A DNA stretch of 64,000 nucleotides from Henriciella sp. (lineage in GTDB: Bacteria; Pseudomonadota; Alphaproteobacteria; Caulobacterales; Hyphomonadaceae): positions 434,001-498,000 of the forward strand of contig NZ_JAPYRE010000001.1 of the NCBI RefSeq assembly GCF_029936995.1. Direction: 5' to 3'. The notes beneath the pieces are model-generated. The model had not been told where the DNA came from. It did no database searches and saw only the letters and a list, made by a program, of their open reading frames with translations. Both the position numbers and the translations under genes were made by a program. Positions 27,820 to 36,934 of the stretch are shown one piece after another; positions within the stretch are counted from its first letter, which is position 1, and each line of letters starts with the position of its first letter.

Positions 27820-28557
27820 CTAGCTATACCGCTTCGCGAGCTTCTGATCGATCTTGTTGGCCTCTTGCGTAGCCGCGCCGCCATACCCCGTCACGGCATC
27901 CGCCACGAACGGATTGTCCTGGCGTTCCTGGCCGAAGGTGCTCATCGGGCCGTGGCCGGGGATGAAGCGCATGTCCGTGCCGAGCGGCCAGAGCTTGCCG
28001 GTGATCGAGTCGACCAGCTGCTGCTGGTTGCCGCGCGGAAAATCGGTGCGCCCGACAGAGCCGCGGAACAGCACATCGCCGACAAAGGCGAGATGGGCCG
28101 GGCTGTTATAGATCACGACATGGCCGGGCGTGTGGCCGGGGCAGTGGGCGACGCCGAACTTGACGCCGTCGAGCTCGAGCTCGTCGCCATCATCGAGATA
28201 GCGGTCAGGGGTGACGTTCTGGCCATCGGTAATGCCGAAGCGCTTGCCGGACTCCTCGACCATGTCGAGCAGCCACTGGTCATCCTTGTGCGGGCCGATG
28301 ATCTCGCAGCCGGTGCGGTCCTTCACGGCCTTGGCGGCGCCGGCATGGTCCATATGGCCATGGGTGAGCCAGACCCCGACGATTTTCACGCCGAACTCCT
28401 CGGCGGCACCCATCAGCTTGTCGATGTCCCCGCCGGGATCGACGAAGACGCCCTCCTTGGACTCGATGGACCAGATGAGGGAGGTGTTCTGCTGCAGCGG
28501 CGTCGTCGGGATGACGCGGATTTCGAGCTTCGGCTTGTTCGGCTGTTGGTCTGTCAT
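27820..28557 (-). CDS. MBL-fold metallo-hydrolase (glyoxalase II-like)
   Basis: A 245-residue binuclear metal hydrolase. The HxHxDH motif reads THGHMDHAGA; further ligands lie in GVAHCPGHTPGHV and AFVGDVLF, and the C-terminal His in FIPGHGPMSTFG. This matches YcbL-type glyoxalase II-like proteins, usually thioester hydrolases; the natural substrate here is not known. It follows the PqiA-like gene by only 6 bases, implying one transcript. Confidence 0.9.
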   Translation of the reverse strand: MTDQQPNKPKLEIRVIPTTPLQQNTSLIWSIESKEGVFVDPGGDIDKLMGAAEEFGVKIVGVWLTHGHMDHAGAAKAVKDRTGCEIIGPHKDDQWLLDMVEESGKRFGITDGQNVTPDRYLDDGDELELDGVKFGVAHCPGHTPGHVVIYNSPAHLAFVGDVLFRGSVGRTDFPRGNQQQLVDSITGKLWPLGTDMRFIPGHGPMSTFGQERQDNPFVADAVTGYGGAATQEANKIDQKLAKRYS

Positions 28558-28563
28558 GGGGCT

Positions 28564-29091
28564 CTATTTAGGAGATGATTTCCAGCGTGAAAAGGACAGA
28601 CGGAAGGTGGCGAGGTTGTTCAACAGCACGCCGACGGTGAAATAGTAGAGCCCGATGCGGGGGTAGAAGCCGACATAGGCCATGGTCTGCGACAGGCCGA
28701 TGAGCAGCGCGGCGAGGAAAACATCCAGCATCGACCATTTGGCGAGCAGGTTCAGCCACATGGCGAGCTTCGGGCTGGGGGGCGCGCCGCGCCGGAAGAT
28801 GATCGCGGCGACCAGCGTCTTTGCCATCGGGAAGATGCCGGAGAAGAAGATCACCACCAGCCCCATGAAGACGAGGTCGAATTCAAAGAGCGTGCGCACC
28901 ACGCCCCAGAGATTGTACTCGATCTGCAGCCCGATCGTGTTGGGCTTCATGATGGAAGGCTGGGAGATGCCCATGATGATGAGAGCCGCCGAGATATAGA
29001 GCGACCATTCGGCCAGAACGTCGATGATCTTGCCGGGCATGCGGCTGTCTTTCGAGGGGGCGGCCTCATCGGGGGAGGGGGTGTCAGTCAT
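28564..29091 (-). CDS. PqiA-domain inner-membrane protein
   Basis: A 175-residue protein with four predicted helices. The segment LLAKWSMLDVFLAALLIG is the signature of paraquat-inducible protein A domains, here in a single copy instead of the two of E. coli PqiA. PqiA-type proteins work with MCE-domain transport of lipids to the outer membrane, but no MCE gene is adjacent. It is first of a two-gene unit with the MBL hydrolase. Confidence 0.82.
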   Translation of the reverse strand: MTDTPSPDEAAPSKDSRMPGKIIDVLAEWSLYISAALIIMGISQPSIMKPNTIGLQIEYNLWGVVRTLFEFDLVFMGLVVIFFSGIFPMAKTLVAAIIFRRGAPPSPKLAMWLNLLAKWSMLDVFLAALLIGLSQTMAYVGFYPRIGLYYFTVGVLLNNLATFRLSFSRWKSSPK

Positions 29092-29131
29092 CGGTGTGAC
29101 CTTCAGCGGCTCTTGCTCCCCCTGTCAACGC

Positions 29132-29596
29132 TCAGCCACTGCGTCCCATGGCGGTATTGAAGGCTGGTGTGAGACGTTCGATGTCATCCATCGTGGGAAA
29201 TTGCTCGAAGCCATGCGGTGCCCCCGTCTCTGCCCAGTCGAGTTTCTCGCTGAGATATGTCTCCATGAAAGGTGCAAACCAGCTTGTGTCGTCCAGCATG
29301 GTCGCGCGGATATTGACCATGAAGTCCACGCCTTCCGGGCGGGTGTACAGCCAGGTCATGCAATCCTGGCAGAAATAGTGCCGGGTTTCGCCCTTGAGCC
29401 CGCCGATTACCGGGTCTCCGGCAAGCAGCTCGAAGCCGTCTGCCGGAAAGGCGGCACTGGCGGAAAATGCGCTCGCCGACATTTTCTGGCAGCCTGTGCA
29501 GTGACATGCCATGGTCGCAAGCGGAGGGGCGGTGACGCGGAAACGGACACTTCCACAACGGCAGCTGCCGTCCAGGGGGAGGTCGGGATCTTTCAT
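29132..29596 (-). CDS. GFA (CENP-V/glutathione-dependent formaldehyde-activating) family protein
   Basis: A 154-residue zinc protein with the family's cysteine pattern: CRCGSVRF near the N terminus, CHCTGCQK, and YFCQDCMTWLY. These bind two zinc ions in the Gfa fold. Actual activity is unknown, since most members are not shown to act on S-hydroxymethylglutathione. ATG 29596 has a GGAGA site; the longer open frame to 29704 is not family-like. Confidence 0.85.
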   Translation of the reverse strand: MKDPDLPLDGSCRCGSVRFRVTAPPLATMACHCTGCQKMSASAFSASAAFPADGFELLAGDPVIGGLKGETRHYFCQDCMTWLYTRPEGVDFMVNIRATMLDDTSWFAPFMETYLSEKLDWAETGAPHGFEQFPTMDDIERLTPAFNTAMGRSG

Positions 29597-29766
29597 TGAA
29601 GTCTCCTGTGCAGACACATTCCTGCGTTTACAGCACCGTCTCATGACGACCTCGAGACGGCATACTGACGCGCGGTGGGTTTGCGCATTGTCAGTGCTTT
29701 CCACCGGCCGCGTTCATGCTTAAATACCGGAGGACAGCCATTCGGGGCTTTATCTGGAGGTAGTTG

Positions 29767-30672
29767 ATGGGACGCGGCGTTATCATCCTCGTCGCTCTGG
29801 CCGGGCTTGCGGTCTATTATTTTTCCAACAGGGAAGTGAACCCGTTCTCGGGCGAGCGCGAGTTCAACGCAATCTCGGTCTCTGATGCCCGCGCACTCGG
29901 CGAGCAGTCCTATGTCCAGATTCTCCAGCAGGAAGGCGGCAATGTCCTCTGCCTTGAGCGCTGCCAGAGCGATGCGGCCGAGGAAGCAGTGTCCACGGTC
30001 CGCGAAATCGGGGCGCGCTTGCAACAGGCCGCCATAGACTATGAGAATGACCTGCGGGCGGAGGGCTGGGATTTCACCCCTGTCGCGCGGGAGTTTGCCT
30101 GGACCTATAATGTTATCCAGTCGGACCAGCCGAATGCCTTCTGCCTGCCGGGGGGCTATGTCGCGGTCTATACCGGCATCATGGACGTGACCGGCAATTT
30201 CGATGGCGAAGTGACGCTGGGTGACCTTGATGATCCTGACAAGCTGGCTGTCGTCATGGGCCATGAGATCGGCCATGCGCTTGCCCATCACGGGGCCAAG
30301 CGGATGAGCCAGGGCCAGCTTGCCCAGCTGGGCGTGGCGGCTGTCGGCGTCGGACTTGGCGACATGGATGTTGGCCAGCGCCAAATGGTGATGCAGGCCA
30401 TGGGTGTGGCCGCGCAGGGCGGGCTGATGGCGTTTTCACGCAAGCATGAAACAGAGGCTGACAGGATTGGCCTCGAACTGCTGGTGCGGGCCTGCTACGA
30501 CCCGCGCGAAGCACCGGACCTGTGGGAGCGGATGGGCCAGCTCGGCGGCGGCCAGCGCCCGCCTGAATGGCTGTCGACGCATCCGGCTTCGGCCACACGC
30601 GCGGCAAACTTCCGCGAATGGATGCCCGAATATATCGAGAAGTATGAAGCTCGCTGCGGGGCGCTGGATTAG
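29767..30672 (+). CDS. M48 family zinc metallopeptidase
   Basis: A 301-residue membrane-anchored protease of the LoiP/Oma1-like group. One N-terminal helix (GVIILVALAGLAVYYF) is followed by a periplasmic domain with the zinc motif HEIGH (H166, E167, H170) and the downstream ligand in KHETEADRIG (about E228). LPGGYVAVYTGIM precedes the active site as usual. GGAGG precedes the ATG at 29767; the TTG at 29764 is unlikely. Probable envelope protein quality control. Confidence 0.9.
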   Translation: MGRGVIILVALAGLAVYYFSNREVNPFSGEREFNAISVSDARALGEQSYVQILQQEGGNVLCLERCQSDAAEEAVSTVREIGARLQQAAIDYENDLRAEGWDFTPVAREFAWTYNVIQSDQPNAFCLPGGYVAVYTGIMDVTGNFDGEVTLGDLDDPDKLAVVMGHEIGHALAHHGAKRMSQGQLAQLGVAAVGVGLGDMDVGQRQMVMQAMGVAAQGGLMAFSRKHETEADRIGLELLVRACYDPREAPDLWERMGQLGGGQRPPEWLSTHPASATRAANFREWMPEYIEKYEARCGALD

Positions 30673-30789
30673 GTCTGGTTGCGGGCTTCACCTTCAGCCT
30701 GCGTAGCCTATAGTTCTTTCATGGTTGGCATGACGCCAGCCGGTGCTGCTTAACGCCACCACAAACAAGAATCCATACGGGAGTTTTCC

Positions 30790-32739
30790 ATGTCCTTCAG
30801 ACGATCCATCCTGGCCGCCTCCGCGGCTTCGGCGCTTCTTTTCACCGGTGCGGCCAGCGCGCAGACAGGAGAATCGCAAGAGGTCGAACGCGTGACCGAG
30901 GGCAATCTCGTCATGGAGAACATTCCGGAAATTCCGGAGAAGGTCAGCGAGCGCCTGCGCCAGTATTCGAATGTCCGCACACACAGTTTCGCGGACTGGA
31001 CCGATGAAGGTGTGCTGGTCTCGACGCGGTTCGGCGAAGTCAACCAGATCCACCATGTCCGCGAACCGATGGCGGCGCGCCGCCAGATCACTTTCTATGA
31101 CGAGCCGGTCAATGGCGCCGATGTGAACCCCGAAGGCGGCAGCTTCCTGTTCTCCAAGGATACGGGAGGAGACGAGTTCTATCAGGGCTATCTCTACGAT
31201 CTCGAGGATGCCAGCGTCACGCAGTTCACCGAACCGGGCACGCGCAATGGCGCGCTTGTCTGGGCCGACCAGGGCGACAAGGCGGTCTGGTTCAAGGCCC
31301 GCGACGGCGACCCGGACTATGACATCATGGCCGGCAACCCGGCCGAGCCGTCCAGCATAAGTGTCGCGCATGAAGGGGAAGGGGCGCTTTTCCCTGTCGA
31401 TTTCTCCGCCGATGGCAGCAAGGTCGCCGTCCAGCAGTACATCTCCATCCAGAAGAGCCGTATCTTCACGCTTGATCTGGAAAACGGGGTCTTCACCGAG
31501 ATCAATCCCGATGCCGATGTCGCCTATAACGGGCTCTACCTGCTGGACGATGGCTCTGTCCTGACCTCGACCGATGAGGGCTCGGAGTTCAAGAACCTAG
31601 TCCGCCTCGATCCGGAAACGGGCGAGATGACGAGCTACACCGATGACATCTCCTGGGACGTGGAAGGCTATGCGCTCTCGCCAGACGAGGATCATGTGGC
31701 CTTCTCCGTCAATGAAGGCGGGCTTGGCACAATCCATATGCTCGATCTCGAAACGGGTGAGGTCACGGACGGGCCAGACCTGCCGACCGGGCTTGTCGGC
31801 GGGCTGGTCTTCGACCCGGAAGGCGAGAATGTCGGCTTTACCTTTACCGGCGCGACGAGCCCGGCGGATGCGTGGTCTTTTGACGTCGATACGCTGGAGC
31901 TGACACGCTGGACCGAAGCCGAGGTAGGCGGGCTCGATACCGCTAATTTCGCTGAACCGACCTTCTTCGATTATCCCAACAATGATGACATGGACATTCC
32001 GGCCTTTGCCTACAGGCCAGAGGGCGAAGGCCCGCATCCGGTCATCATCTCGATCCATGGCGGGCCGGAAGGCCAGTCGCGGCCCTATTTTTCATCGACC
32101 TATCAGTACTGGGTCAATGAACTCGGTGCGGCAGTCGTGGTGCCGAACGTTCGTGGTTCGTCAGGCTATGGCAAGACTTATGTCAGCCTCGATAACGGGC
32201 TGAACCGCAAGAAGTCTGTCGAGGATATCGGTGCACTGCTCGACTGGATCGAGACGCAGGAGGATCTCGATAGCGACCGGGTGCTGGTCTATGGTGGCTC
32301 GTATGGCGGTTACATGGTGCTGGCGTCGATGGTCGATTACAATGACCGCCTGGCCGGTGGCGTCGACATTGTCGGCATTTCCGACTTCCGGACTTTCCTG
32401 GAAAACACCAAGGGCTATCGCCGTGACCTGCGCCGGGCGGAATATGGCGATGAACGCGACCCCGAGATCGCGGCCTTCTTCGAGGAGATTTCGCCGCTGA
32501 AGAATGCGGATGCGATCACCAAGCCACTGTTCATTATTCAGGGCGCGAATGACCCGCGCGTACCCGCTTCAGAAGCCGAGCAGATTCTGGAAGAGGTGCG
32601 CAGCAATGGTGGAGAGGCCTGGTTCCTGCTCGCCATGGACGAGGGCCACGGCTTCCGCAAGAAGTCCAACCGGGACTTCCAGCGCGAGTCCGAGACCCTG
32701 TTCATGCAGAAAGTGCTCGGGCTCAAGACGGTCGAATAG
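30790..32739 (+). CDS. S9 family peptidase (prolyl oligopeptidase group), exported
   Basis: A 649-residue serine peptidase with a signal peptide (ILAASAASALLFTGAASA) and a beta-propeller N-terminal domain, then an alpha/beta hydrolase domain. The nucleophile is in YGGSYGGYMVL, the acid in GANDPRVPASEAEQ, and the histidine in DEGHGFRKK. Propeller blades show repeated LDLETGEVT-like phrases. It likely trims short peptides in the periplasm. GGGAG precedes the ATG; a strong terminator follows. Confidence 0.92.
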   Translation: MSFRRSILAASAASALLFTGAASAQTGESQEVERVTEGNLVMENIPEIPEKVSERLRQYSNVRTHSFADWTDEGVLVSTRFGEVNQIHHVREPMAARRQITFYDEPVNGADVNPEGGSFLFSKDTGGDEFYQGYLYDLEDASVTQFTEPGTRNGALVWADQGDKAVWFKARDGDPDYDIMAGNPAEPSSISVAHEGEGALFPVDFSADGSKVAVQQYISIQKSRIFTLDLENGVFTEINPDADVAYNGLYLLDDGSVLTSTDEGSEFKNLVRLDPETGEMTSYTDDISWDVEGYALSPDEDHVAFSVNEGGLGTIHMLDLETGEVTDGPDLPTGLVGGLVFDPEGENVGFTFTGATSPADAWSFDVDTLELTRWTEAEVGGLDTANFAEPTFFDYPNNDDMDIPAFAYRPEGEGPHPVIISIHGGPEGQSRPYFSSTYQYWVNELGAAVVVPNVRGSSGYGKTYVSLDNGLNRKKSVEDIGALLDWIETQEDLDSDRVLVYGGSYGGYMVLASMVDYNDRLAGGVDIVGISDFRTFLENTKGYRRDLRRAEYGDERDPEIAAFFEEISPLKNADAITKPLFIIQGANDPRVPASEAEQILEEVRSNGGEAWFLLAMDEGHGFRKKSNRDFQRESETLFMQKVLGLKTVE

Positions 32740-32766
32740 GCCAGCTATCGACGTTTTATCGAGAAG

Positions 32767-32801
32767 GGCGGTCCGGATATTCCGGGCCGCCTCTTTTTTT
32801 T
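32767..32801 (+). terminator. Intrinsic terminator of the S9 peptidase gene
   Basis: An 11-base stem (GGCGGTCCGGA against TCCGGGCCGCC, one G-U pair) with a 3-base loop, followed by C, T, C and eight T residues. A strong rho-independent terminator 28 bases after the stop. Confidence 0.93.
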
Positions 32802-32833
32802 GGGGTGGGGCAAGCTTCGCACGGTCTCATATT

Positions 32834-32852
32834 AACTTTGTATATCAAAGTT
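32834..32852. promoter_or_regulatory. Operator-like dyad 1 (CTTTG-N5-CAAAG)
   Basis: Perfect 7-base arms AACTTTG and CAAAGTT around TATAT, 61 bases before the ATG of the DUF2141 gene. The core matches a second dyad 37 bases downstream, suggesting paired binding of one repressor or activator. Confidence 0.65.
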
Positions 32853-32872
32853 CTCTTGACTGACTTAGTAAG

Positions 32873-32887
32873 CTTTGTAATACAAAG
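32873..32887. promoter_or_regulatory. Operator-like dyad 2 (CTTTG-N5-CAAAG)
   Basis: Arms CTTTGT and ACAAAG around AAT, 26 bases before the DUF2141 start. TTGACT lies between the two dyads at 32856-32861, where a -35 element could be, which would put dyad 2 over the -10 region. This is consistent with repression of this gene's promoter. Confidence 0.65.
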
Positions 32888-32912
32888 TACATTGCAATCT
32901 AAGGAGGCAGCA

Positions 32913-33335
32913 ATGTTCAATCGTATATCCATCCTCGCCACAGCAGCCGCAGTCCTTGCAGGCCCGGCCCTCGCTGCGCCGTTTACCGTCACGCTGACGG
33001 ACGTGGAGGACCGTGGGGCTCCACTCTATGTCGGCGTGCAGACCGAAGAGCAGTTCATGAAATGGGAGGGCGTCGCCAGCGAAAAGCTCGAAGACCCGGC
33101 GGCTGGAACGCACACATTCACGTTCGACCTGCCGGAGGGCGAATATTCGGTGTCAGTCTGGCATGATCTGAATGATAACAACCATTTCGACATGGCCGAG
33201 AACGGAATGCCGGATGAAGGCTGGGGCATGAGCAATGCCAGCGGGCTGCGTGGCCAGCCGACTTTCGATGATGTGAAGGTTGCGGTAGGCCCCGAGGGGA
33301 CGGCGATTACCGAAACCGTCAACTATCCGAAGTAA
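32913..33335 (+). CDS. DUF2141 family exported protein
   Basis: A 140-residue periplasmic or secreted protein: signal peptide ISILATAAAVLAGPALA, then a beta-sandwich with LPEGEYSVSVWHDLNDNNHFD and NGMPDEGWGMSNASG, the conserved DUF2141 pattern. Function is unknown. An ideal AAGGAGG site precedes ATG 32913. Two CTTTG-N5-CAAAG dyads in its promoter indicate specific regulation. Confidence 0.88.
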   Translation: MFNRISILATAAAVLAGPALAAPFTVTLTDVEDRGAPLYVGVQTEEQFMKWEGVASEKLEDPAAGTHTFTFDLPEGEYSVSVWHDLNDNNHFDMAENGMPDEGWGMSNASGLRGQPTFDDVKVAVGPEGTAITETVNYPK

Positions 33336-33358
33336 CCAGGCGGCTGACATTCCCGTGA

Positions 33359-33377
33359 CCGGCCTCGACGAGGCCGG
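33359..33377. terminator. Hairpin after the DUF2141 gene
   Basis: Perfect 8-base arms CCGGCCTC and GAGGCCGG with a 3-base loop, 24 bases after the DUF2141 stop. No T run follows, so it may end transcription poorly or mainly protect the transcript end. Confidence 0.5.
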
Positions 33378-33388
33378 CTGCGGCTCCT

Positions 33389-33410
33389 AACTGTAGGTGT
33401 ACGTACAGTT
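33389..33410. promoter_or_regulatory. Operator-like dyad before the radical SAM gene
   Basis: Perfect 7-base arms AACTGTA and TACAGTT around an 8-base spacer (GGTGTACG), ending 14 bases before the radical SAM ATG. It overlaps the expected ribosome-binding and leader region. It may be a regulator site or a leader hairpin. Confidence 0.55.
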
Positions 33411-33424
33411 TTGAAGGGTGCGCC

Positions 33425-34474
33425 ATGCAGTCGATCTACTGGGTCCTCACCTGGGCCTGCCATCGCAAGTGCAAGCACTGTTACGATGATCGCTTCCGCC
33501 CTTATGTCCGCGAAGCCCTGCAAGAGGTCGTGGGGGAGGGGCAGACGTCTTACGAGAAAATTCTCGCCAACCTGCCCGACGACATGACATGGGCCGACCC
33601 CAAGACGGGCAAGCGTAATCCTTCGACCCTGATCCTGGCAGGCGGCGAACTCCTGATCGACGGGGTGCGCGAGGAGCTGTTCTATCCGGCCCTGGATGCC
33701 ATCAGGGCGCGCTGGGGCGACAAGGCGCCGAAAATCTCGATCCAGACAACCGGCGATATCCTTACACCTGAGCTGCTGGATGAATGTCTCGCACGCGGGG
33801 TGGATGGTTTCGGCATTGCGTCAATTGACGATTATCATGTCGGCATGACCGGCGAGAAAAAGTTCCGCTTCATGACGCGTATCCGCGAGCTCATGGCTTC
33901 GCGTGATGTGCTGGAAGTCAACATCGGCGGCGGCAAGTCGAAGAAACTCAACATGCCAGAGGATCAGGCGCCAAAGCCTGACCAGCCGACCTTTCTGTTC
34001 TTCGGAGCGCAGGAAGACCTCTGGATTGGTGAGCTCTGGCCACGTGGGCGGGCCTGGTCGAACGGGCTTACAAACGCCGGGTATGACACGAATTTCTGCG
34101 CGCGCTGGTCGGGCGGTAAAAACTTCCTGCATCTCGGACAGGCGGGCTCGGAAGTTGCGATTGAGCCGGACGGCTCGGTCTATCCCTGCTGCCTGAAGAC
34201 GAAGGCCCCGCTCGGCAAGCTGACCGAGGAGTGGCTTGAAGACATTCTGGAAAGTGTCGCCGAACTGCCCGCAATCCAGGCGATCAACCAGGGCGATCCG
34301 GAAGCGATGGGTGGTGACCGGGCCGCGTTCCGCGCCGACTCAAGCGATGTGGACGGGGCCGGACGCACGGTCGAGAATATGTGCATCGGCTGCGATCACT
34401 TCTTCGAACATACGCTGGGACCCCAGCTGCGGCGATTGCGGGAAGAACGGCTGAAGGCGAAGCAGGCCGCCTAG
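33425..34474 (+). CDS. Radical SAM protein of unknown substrate
   Basis: A 349-residue radical S-adenosylmethionine enzyme: C12, C16 and C19 in CHRKCKHCYD bind the [4Fe-4S] cluster at the N terminus. LILAGGELLID is the GGE-like SAM-binding motif. The C-terminal third has additional cysteines (YPCCLKTKAPLG and CIGCDHFF) as in SPASM/twitch domains that bind auxiliary clusters. No peptide precursor, transporter or partner gene is adjacent, so substrate cannot be inferred. It shares its last bases with the convergent 2OG oxygenase (CTAG). Confidence 0.85.
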   Translation: MQSIYWVLTWACHRKCKHCYDDRFRPYVREALQEVVGEGQTSYEKILANLPDDMTWADPKTGKRNPSTLILAGGELLIDGVREELFYPALDAIRARWGDKAPKISIQTTGDILTPELLDECLARGVDGFGIASIDDYHVGMTGEKKFRFMTRIRELMASRDVLEVNIGGGKSKKLNMPEDQAPKPDQPTFLFFGAQEDLWIGELWPRGRAWSNGLTNAGYDTNFCARWSGGKNFLHLGQAGSEVAIEPDGSVYPCCLKTKAPLGKLTEEWLEDILESVAELPAIQAINQGDPEAMGGDRAAFRADSSDVDGAGRTVENMCIGCDHFFEHTLGPQLRRLREERLKAKQAA

Positions 34475-35121
34475 CTCAGCGGGTCGATCCGGTCCATGCC
34501 GGACTGGTTGACGCGCCACCATCCGGCAAGGCCAAGGCGTTTCTCGCGGGTGACTTCAACAGCATGTGGAATGGCTTCCGAGAGCATTAGCATGACCCCG
34601 CCCGGTTCAGGGATGATGCGAGCAACTGGCGCATCCTCATCGCTAGCGCCTTCGTTCCAGACGGCAAGGGCGCCGCCACGGGCTTCATCCCAGTCTTCGT
34701 TCAGGTAGGCGACAAGCGAAATGACCCGGTTGCGTGCGCCGGCGAAACTGTCGAGATGACGGTCATAGAAGCCGCCAGGGGGATAGACGGCAAAGCACAC
34801 TTCCATATCGAAAAGGCCCAGCATCAGGTCCCGGTTGAGGCTGGCGCGCAGACCCTCGCTCCATATCTGGAAGTCCTTCTGGGCGGATGTCGTCCCGTCA
34901 AACCACGTAATGCGCGTGCGCCGGATGGAGCGGTCGACCTGAAACTCACCTTCACGCCCGATGCCTGCGGCTTCAAGGTCGGCCTCAGCGTCGCGCGCGA
35001 CAAGCTCCTCGCGCAGGGCATGCGTGAGTGTTTCAGGGAGAAGGCCCGGCTGCCAGCTCCAGCCTTTTGTCGCAAGATCGTCGGCAATGGCGCTCAGGCG
35101 GTTTTCACCCGGCGCGGTCAT
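34471..35121 (-). CDS. 2OG-Fe(II) oxygenase, prolyl-hydroxylase-like
   Basis: A 216-residue non-heme iron dioxygenase. The iron triad is H122 and D124 (FYDRHLDSF) and H186 (IPHAVEV); R195 (KRLGLAGWWR) should bind 2-oxoglutarate. NRVISLVAYLNEDWDEARGGAL is like EGL-9/prolyl-4-hydroxylase homologues, whose bacterial members can hydroxylate proteins; the target here is unknown. It follows carA by 8 bases on the same strand, so the two are probably co-transcribed. Confidence 0.85.
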   Translation of the reverse strand: MTAPGENRLSAIADDLATKGWSWQPGLLPETLTHALREELVARDAEADLEAAGIGREGEFQVDRSIRRTRITWFDGTTSAQKDFQIWSEGLRASLNRDLMLGLFDMEVCFAVYPPGGFYDRHLDSFAGARNRVISLVAYLNEDWDEARGGALAVWNEGASDEDAPVARIIPEPGGVMLMLSEAIPHAVEVTREKRLGLAGWWRVNQSGMDRIDPLS

Positions 35122-35129
35122 GGCGGCGC

Positions 35130-36305
35130 TCAGCTCCGCTGGTCCCGCATGAAGCGGGCGAAGCGTTCGAACAGGTAGAAGCTGTCCTGCGGGCCCGGGC
35201 TCGCTTCCGGATGGTGCTGGACGGAAATAATCGGCTTGCCGCTAACGCGGAGGCCCGAATTGGTCCCGTCAAACAGCGAGCGGTGGCTTTCCTCGACGCC
35301 TTCGGGCAGCGTGGCGGTATCGACCGTGAAGCCGTGGTTCATCGAGACGATCTCGACCTTGCCGGTCTCGAAGTCCTTGATCGGATGGTTTGCGCCGTGA
35401 TGGCCCTGCGGCATCTTCATGGTCTTTGCGCCCAGCGAGAGCGCAAGCAGCTGGTGGCCGAGGCAGATGCCGAGAAGCGGTTTGCCGCAGTCGATAAGCT
35501 GGCGGATCGTGTCGCCGCAACGCTGGATTGTGGCAGCCGGGTCGCCCGGGCCGTTGGAAAGCACAATGCCGTCCGGGTCGAGCTTCATGATCTCGTCAAA
35601 CGGGGTATCGCCCCGCACGATCGTGGCGCGCGCACCGACATGGGCGAGATTGCGCAGGATATTCTTCTTCACGCCATAGTCGAGCACGACGACGTGGAAG
35701 TCCGTCTGGTCATTATTGGCAAAGCCTGCGGTGAGATCCCAGAGACGCTCGGAATTGTCATAGGCGGCATCGCCGACGACATCGAGCGCAAGGTCGGCGG
35801 CTTCAAGCCCCTCCCATGCGCGGGCGGCCTCGATCAGCGCCTCGACGTCTATCTTGCCTTCAGGCGAATGCGCCACGGCGCATTTCGGCATACCGTTCTC
35901 GCGGATGGAGCGGGTCAGCGCACGCGTGTCGACACCCGAAACGGCAGTGATGTTCTTCTTGTTGAGCCAGGCGTCGAAATGGTCATTCGCACGCCAGTTG
36001 GAAGGCGGGGTGATCGGTTCGCGGAAAACCGTGCCGGTCGCAGCCTTTCCGGCAGGCGGGGAAGATTCTTCATGGTCGTCGGCATTGGCGCCGACATTGC
36101 CGACATGCGGGAAGGTGAACAGCACGACCTGTCCGGCATAGGACGGGTCTGTGAGAATTTCCTGGTAGCCGGTAATCGAGGTATTGAAACACAATTCTCC
36201 AACAGCAATGCCCGGTGCGCCGGAACCAGTCCCCAGGAAGACCGTTCCATCTGACAGGGCGATAGCGCCCGTGTATGGTGATTCATGTTGATTTTTATCG
36301 GCCAT
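35130..36305 (-). CDS. carA: Carbamoyl-phosphate synthase small subunit
   Basis: Glutamine amidotransferase subunit that supplies ammonia to CarB. The 391-residue protein has the N-terminal CarA domain ([35 protein letters not shown]) and the C-terminal class I amidotransferase with the nucleophile in [14 protein letters not shown] and the His/Glu pair in [16 protein letters not shown] 36305 follows GAGGAGA; the open frame extends 520 bases further but is not family-like. carB is 11.5 kb away. It is divergent from yqeY. Confidence 0.96.
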   Translation of the reverse strand: MADKNQHESPYTGAIALSDGTVFLGTGSGAPGIAVGELCFNTSITGYQEILTDPSYAGQVVLFTFPHVGNVGANADDHEESSPPAGKAATGTVFREPITPPSNWRANDHFDAWLNKKNITAVSGVDTRALTRSIRENGMPKCAVAHSPEGKIDVEALIEAARAWEGLEAADLALDVVGDAAYDNSERLWDLTAGFANNDQTDFHVVVLDYGVKKNILRNLAHVGARATIVRGDTPFDEIMKLDPDGIVLSNGPGDPAATIQRCGDTIRQLIDCGKPLLGICLGHQLLALSLGAKTMKMPQGHHGANHPIKDFETGKVEIVSMNHGFTVDTATLPEGVEESHRSLFDGTNSGLRVSGKPIISVQHHPEASPGPQDSFYLFERFARFMRDQRS

Positions 36306-36435
36306 GGGCGTATCTCCTCGCGTCCTGTCGGGCGCCATTAGGATTTCGGTCACGAAACGACGACATCCTTCGGGCGCGAGATAGGCGTGCAGCGACCAAG
36401 CCGTCAAGCGGCTGGTCCATGTAAGAGTGCCAGAT

Positions 36436-36924
36436 ATGGGACAAACAGAGCGTAACTCCTCCACAACCATTCGCGAGCGTATCCTGGCGGCCCTGCAGTC
36501 GGCCGAGCAGGATGACCCGGAAGGCACGCGTGCGCGCACCTTCCGCCTTGTGAAATGCGCCATGCGTGACCGCGACGTTATCGCTCGGACACAGGGCCAG
36601 TGCGAAGGTTGCGAGGATACCGAAATCCGCAAGCTGCTGGAGACGATGGTTGCCCAGCGTGAGGTCTCGGCACGCGAATATGACGAATCGGGCCGCATCA
36701 GCGATGCCGAGCGCGAACGTGAAGAGATCGAGATTATCCAGGCGTTCCTGCCGCGTCCGCTCGCCGGGGAAAACCTGGAGGATGCCGTTGAGGAAGTTGT
36801 CGACGATCTTGATGCAAGCAAGCTCAAGGATGTTGGCCGGTGTATGGCGGAACTCCAGAGCCGTTATCCGGGCCAGATTGATACGGGCACAGCTGGCAAG
36901 GCCGTTCGCCGCGCATTGCACTAG
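36436..36924 (+). CDS. yqeY: YqeY / GatB-tail domain protein
   Basis: A 162-residue helical protein of the YqeY family, related to the tRNA-binding tail of GatB. Family blocks: [45 protein letters not shown]. Role unproven; possibly RNA-binding. It sits upstream of dnaG–rpoD, its usual neighbours in alphaproteobacteria, here with an opposite-strand gene in between. ATG 36436 is chosen; GTG 36427 would add three residues. Confidence 0.88.
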   Translation: MGQTERNSSTTIRERILAALQSAEQDDPEGTRARTFRLVKCAMRDRDVIARTQGQCEGCEDTEIRKLLETMVAQREVSAREYDESGRISDAEREREEIEIIQAFLPRPLAGENLEDAVEEVVDDLDASKLKDVGRCMAELQSRYPGQIDTGTAGKAVRRALH

Positions 36925-36934
36925 GTAAACAGGC

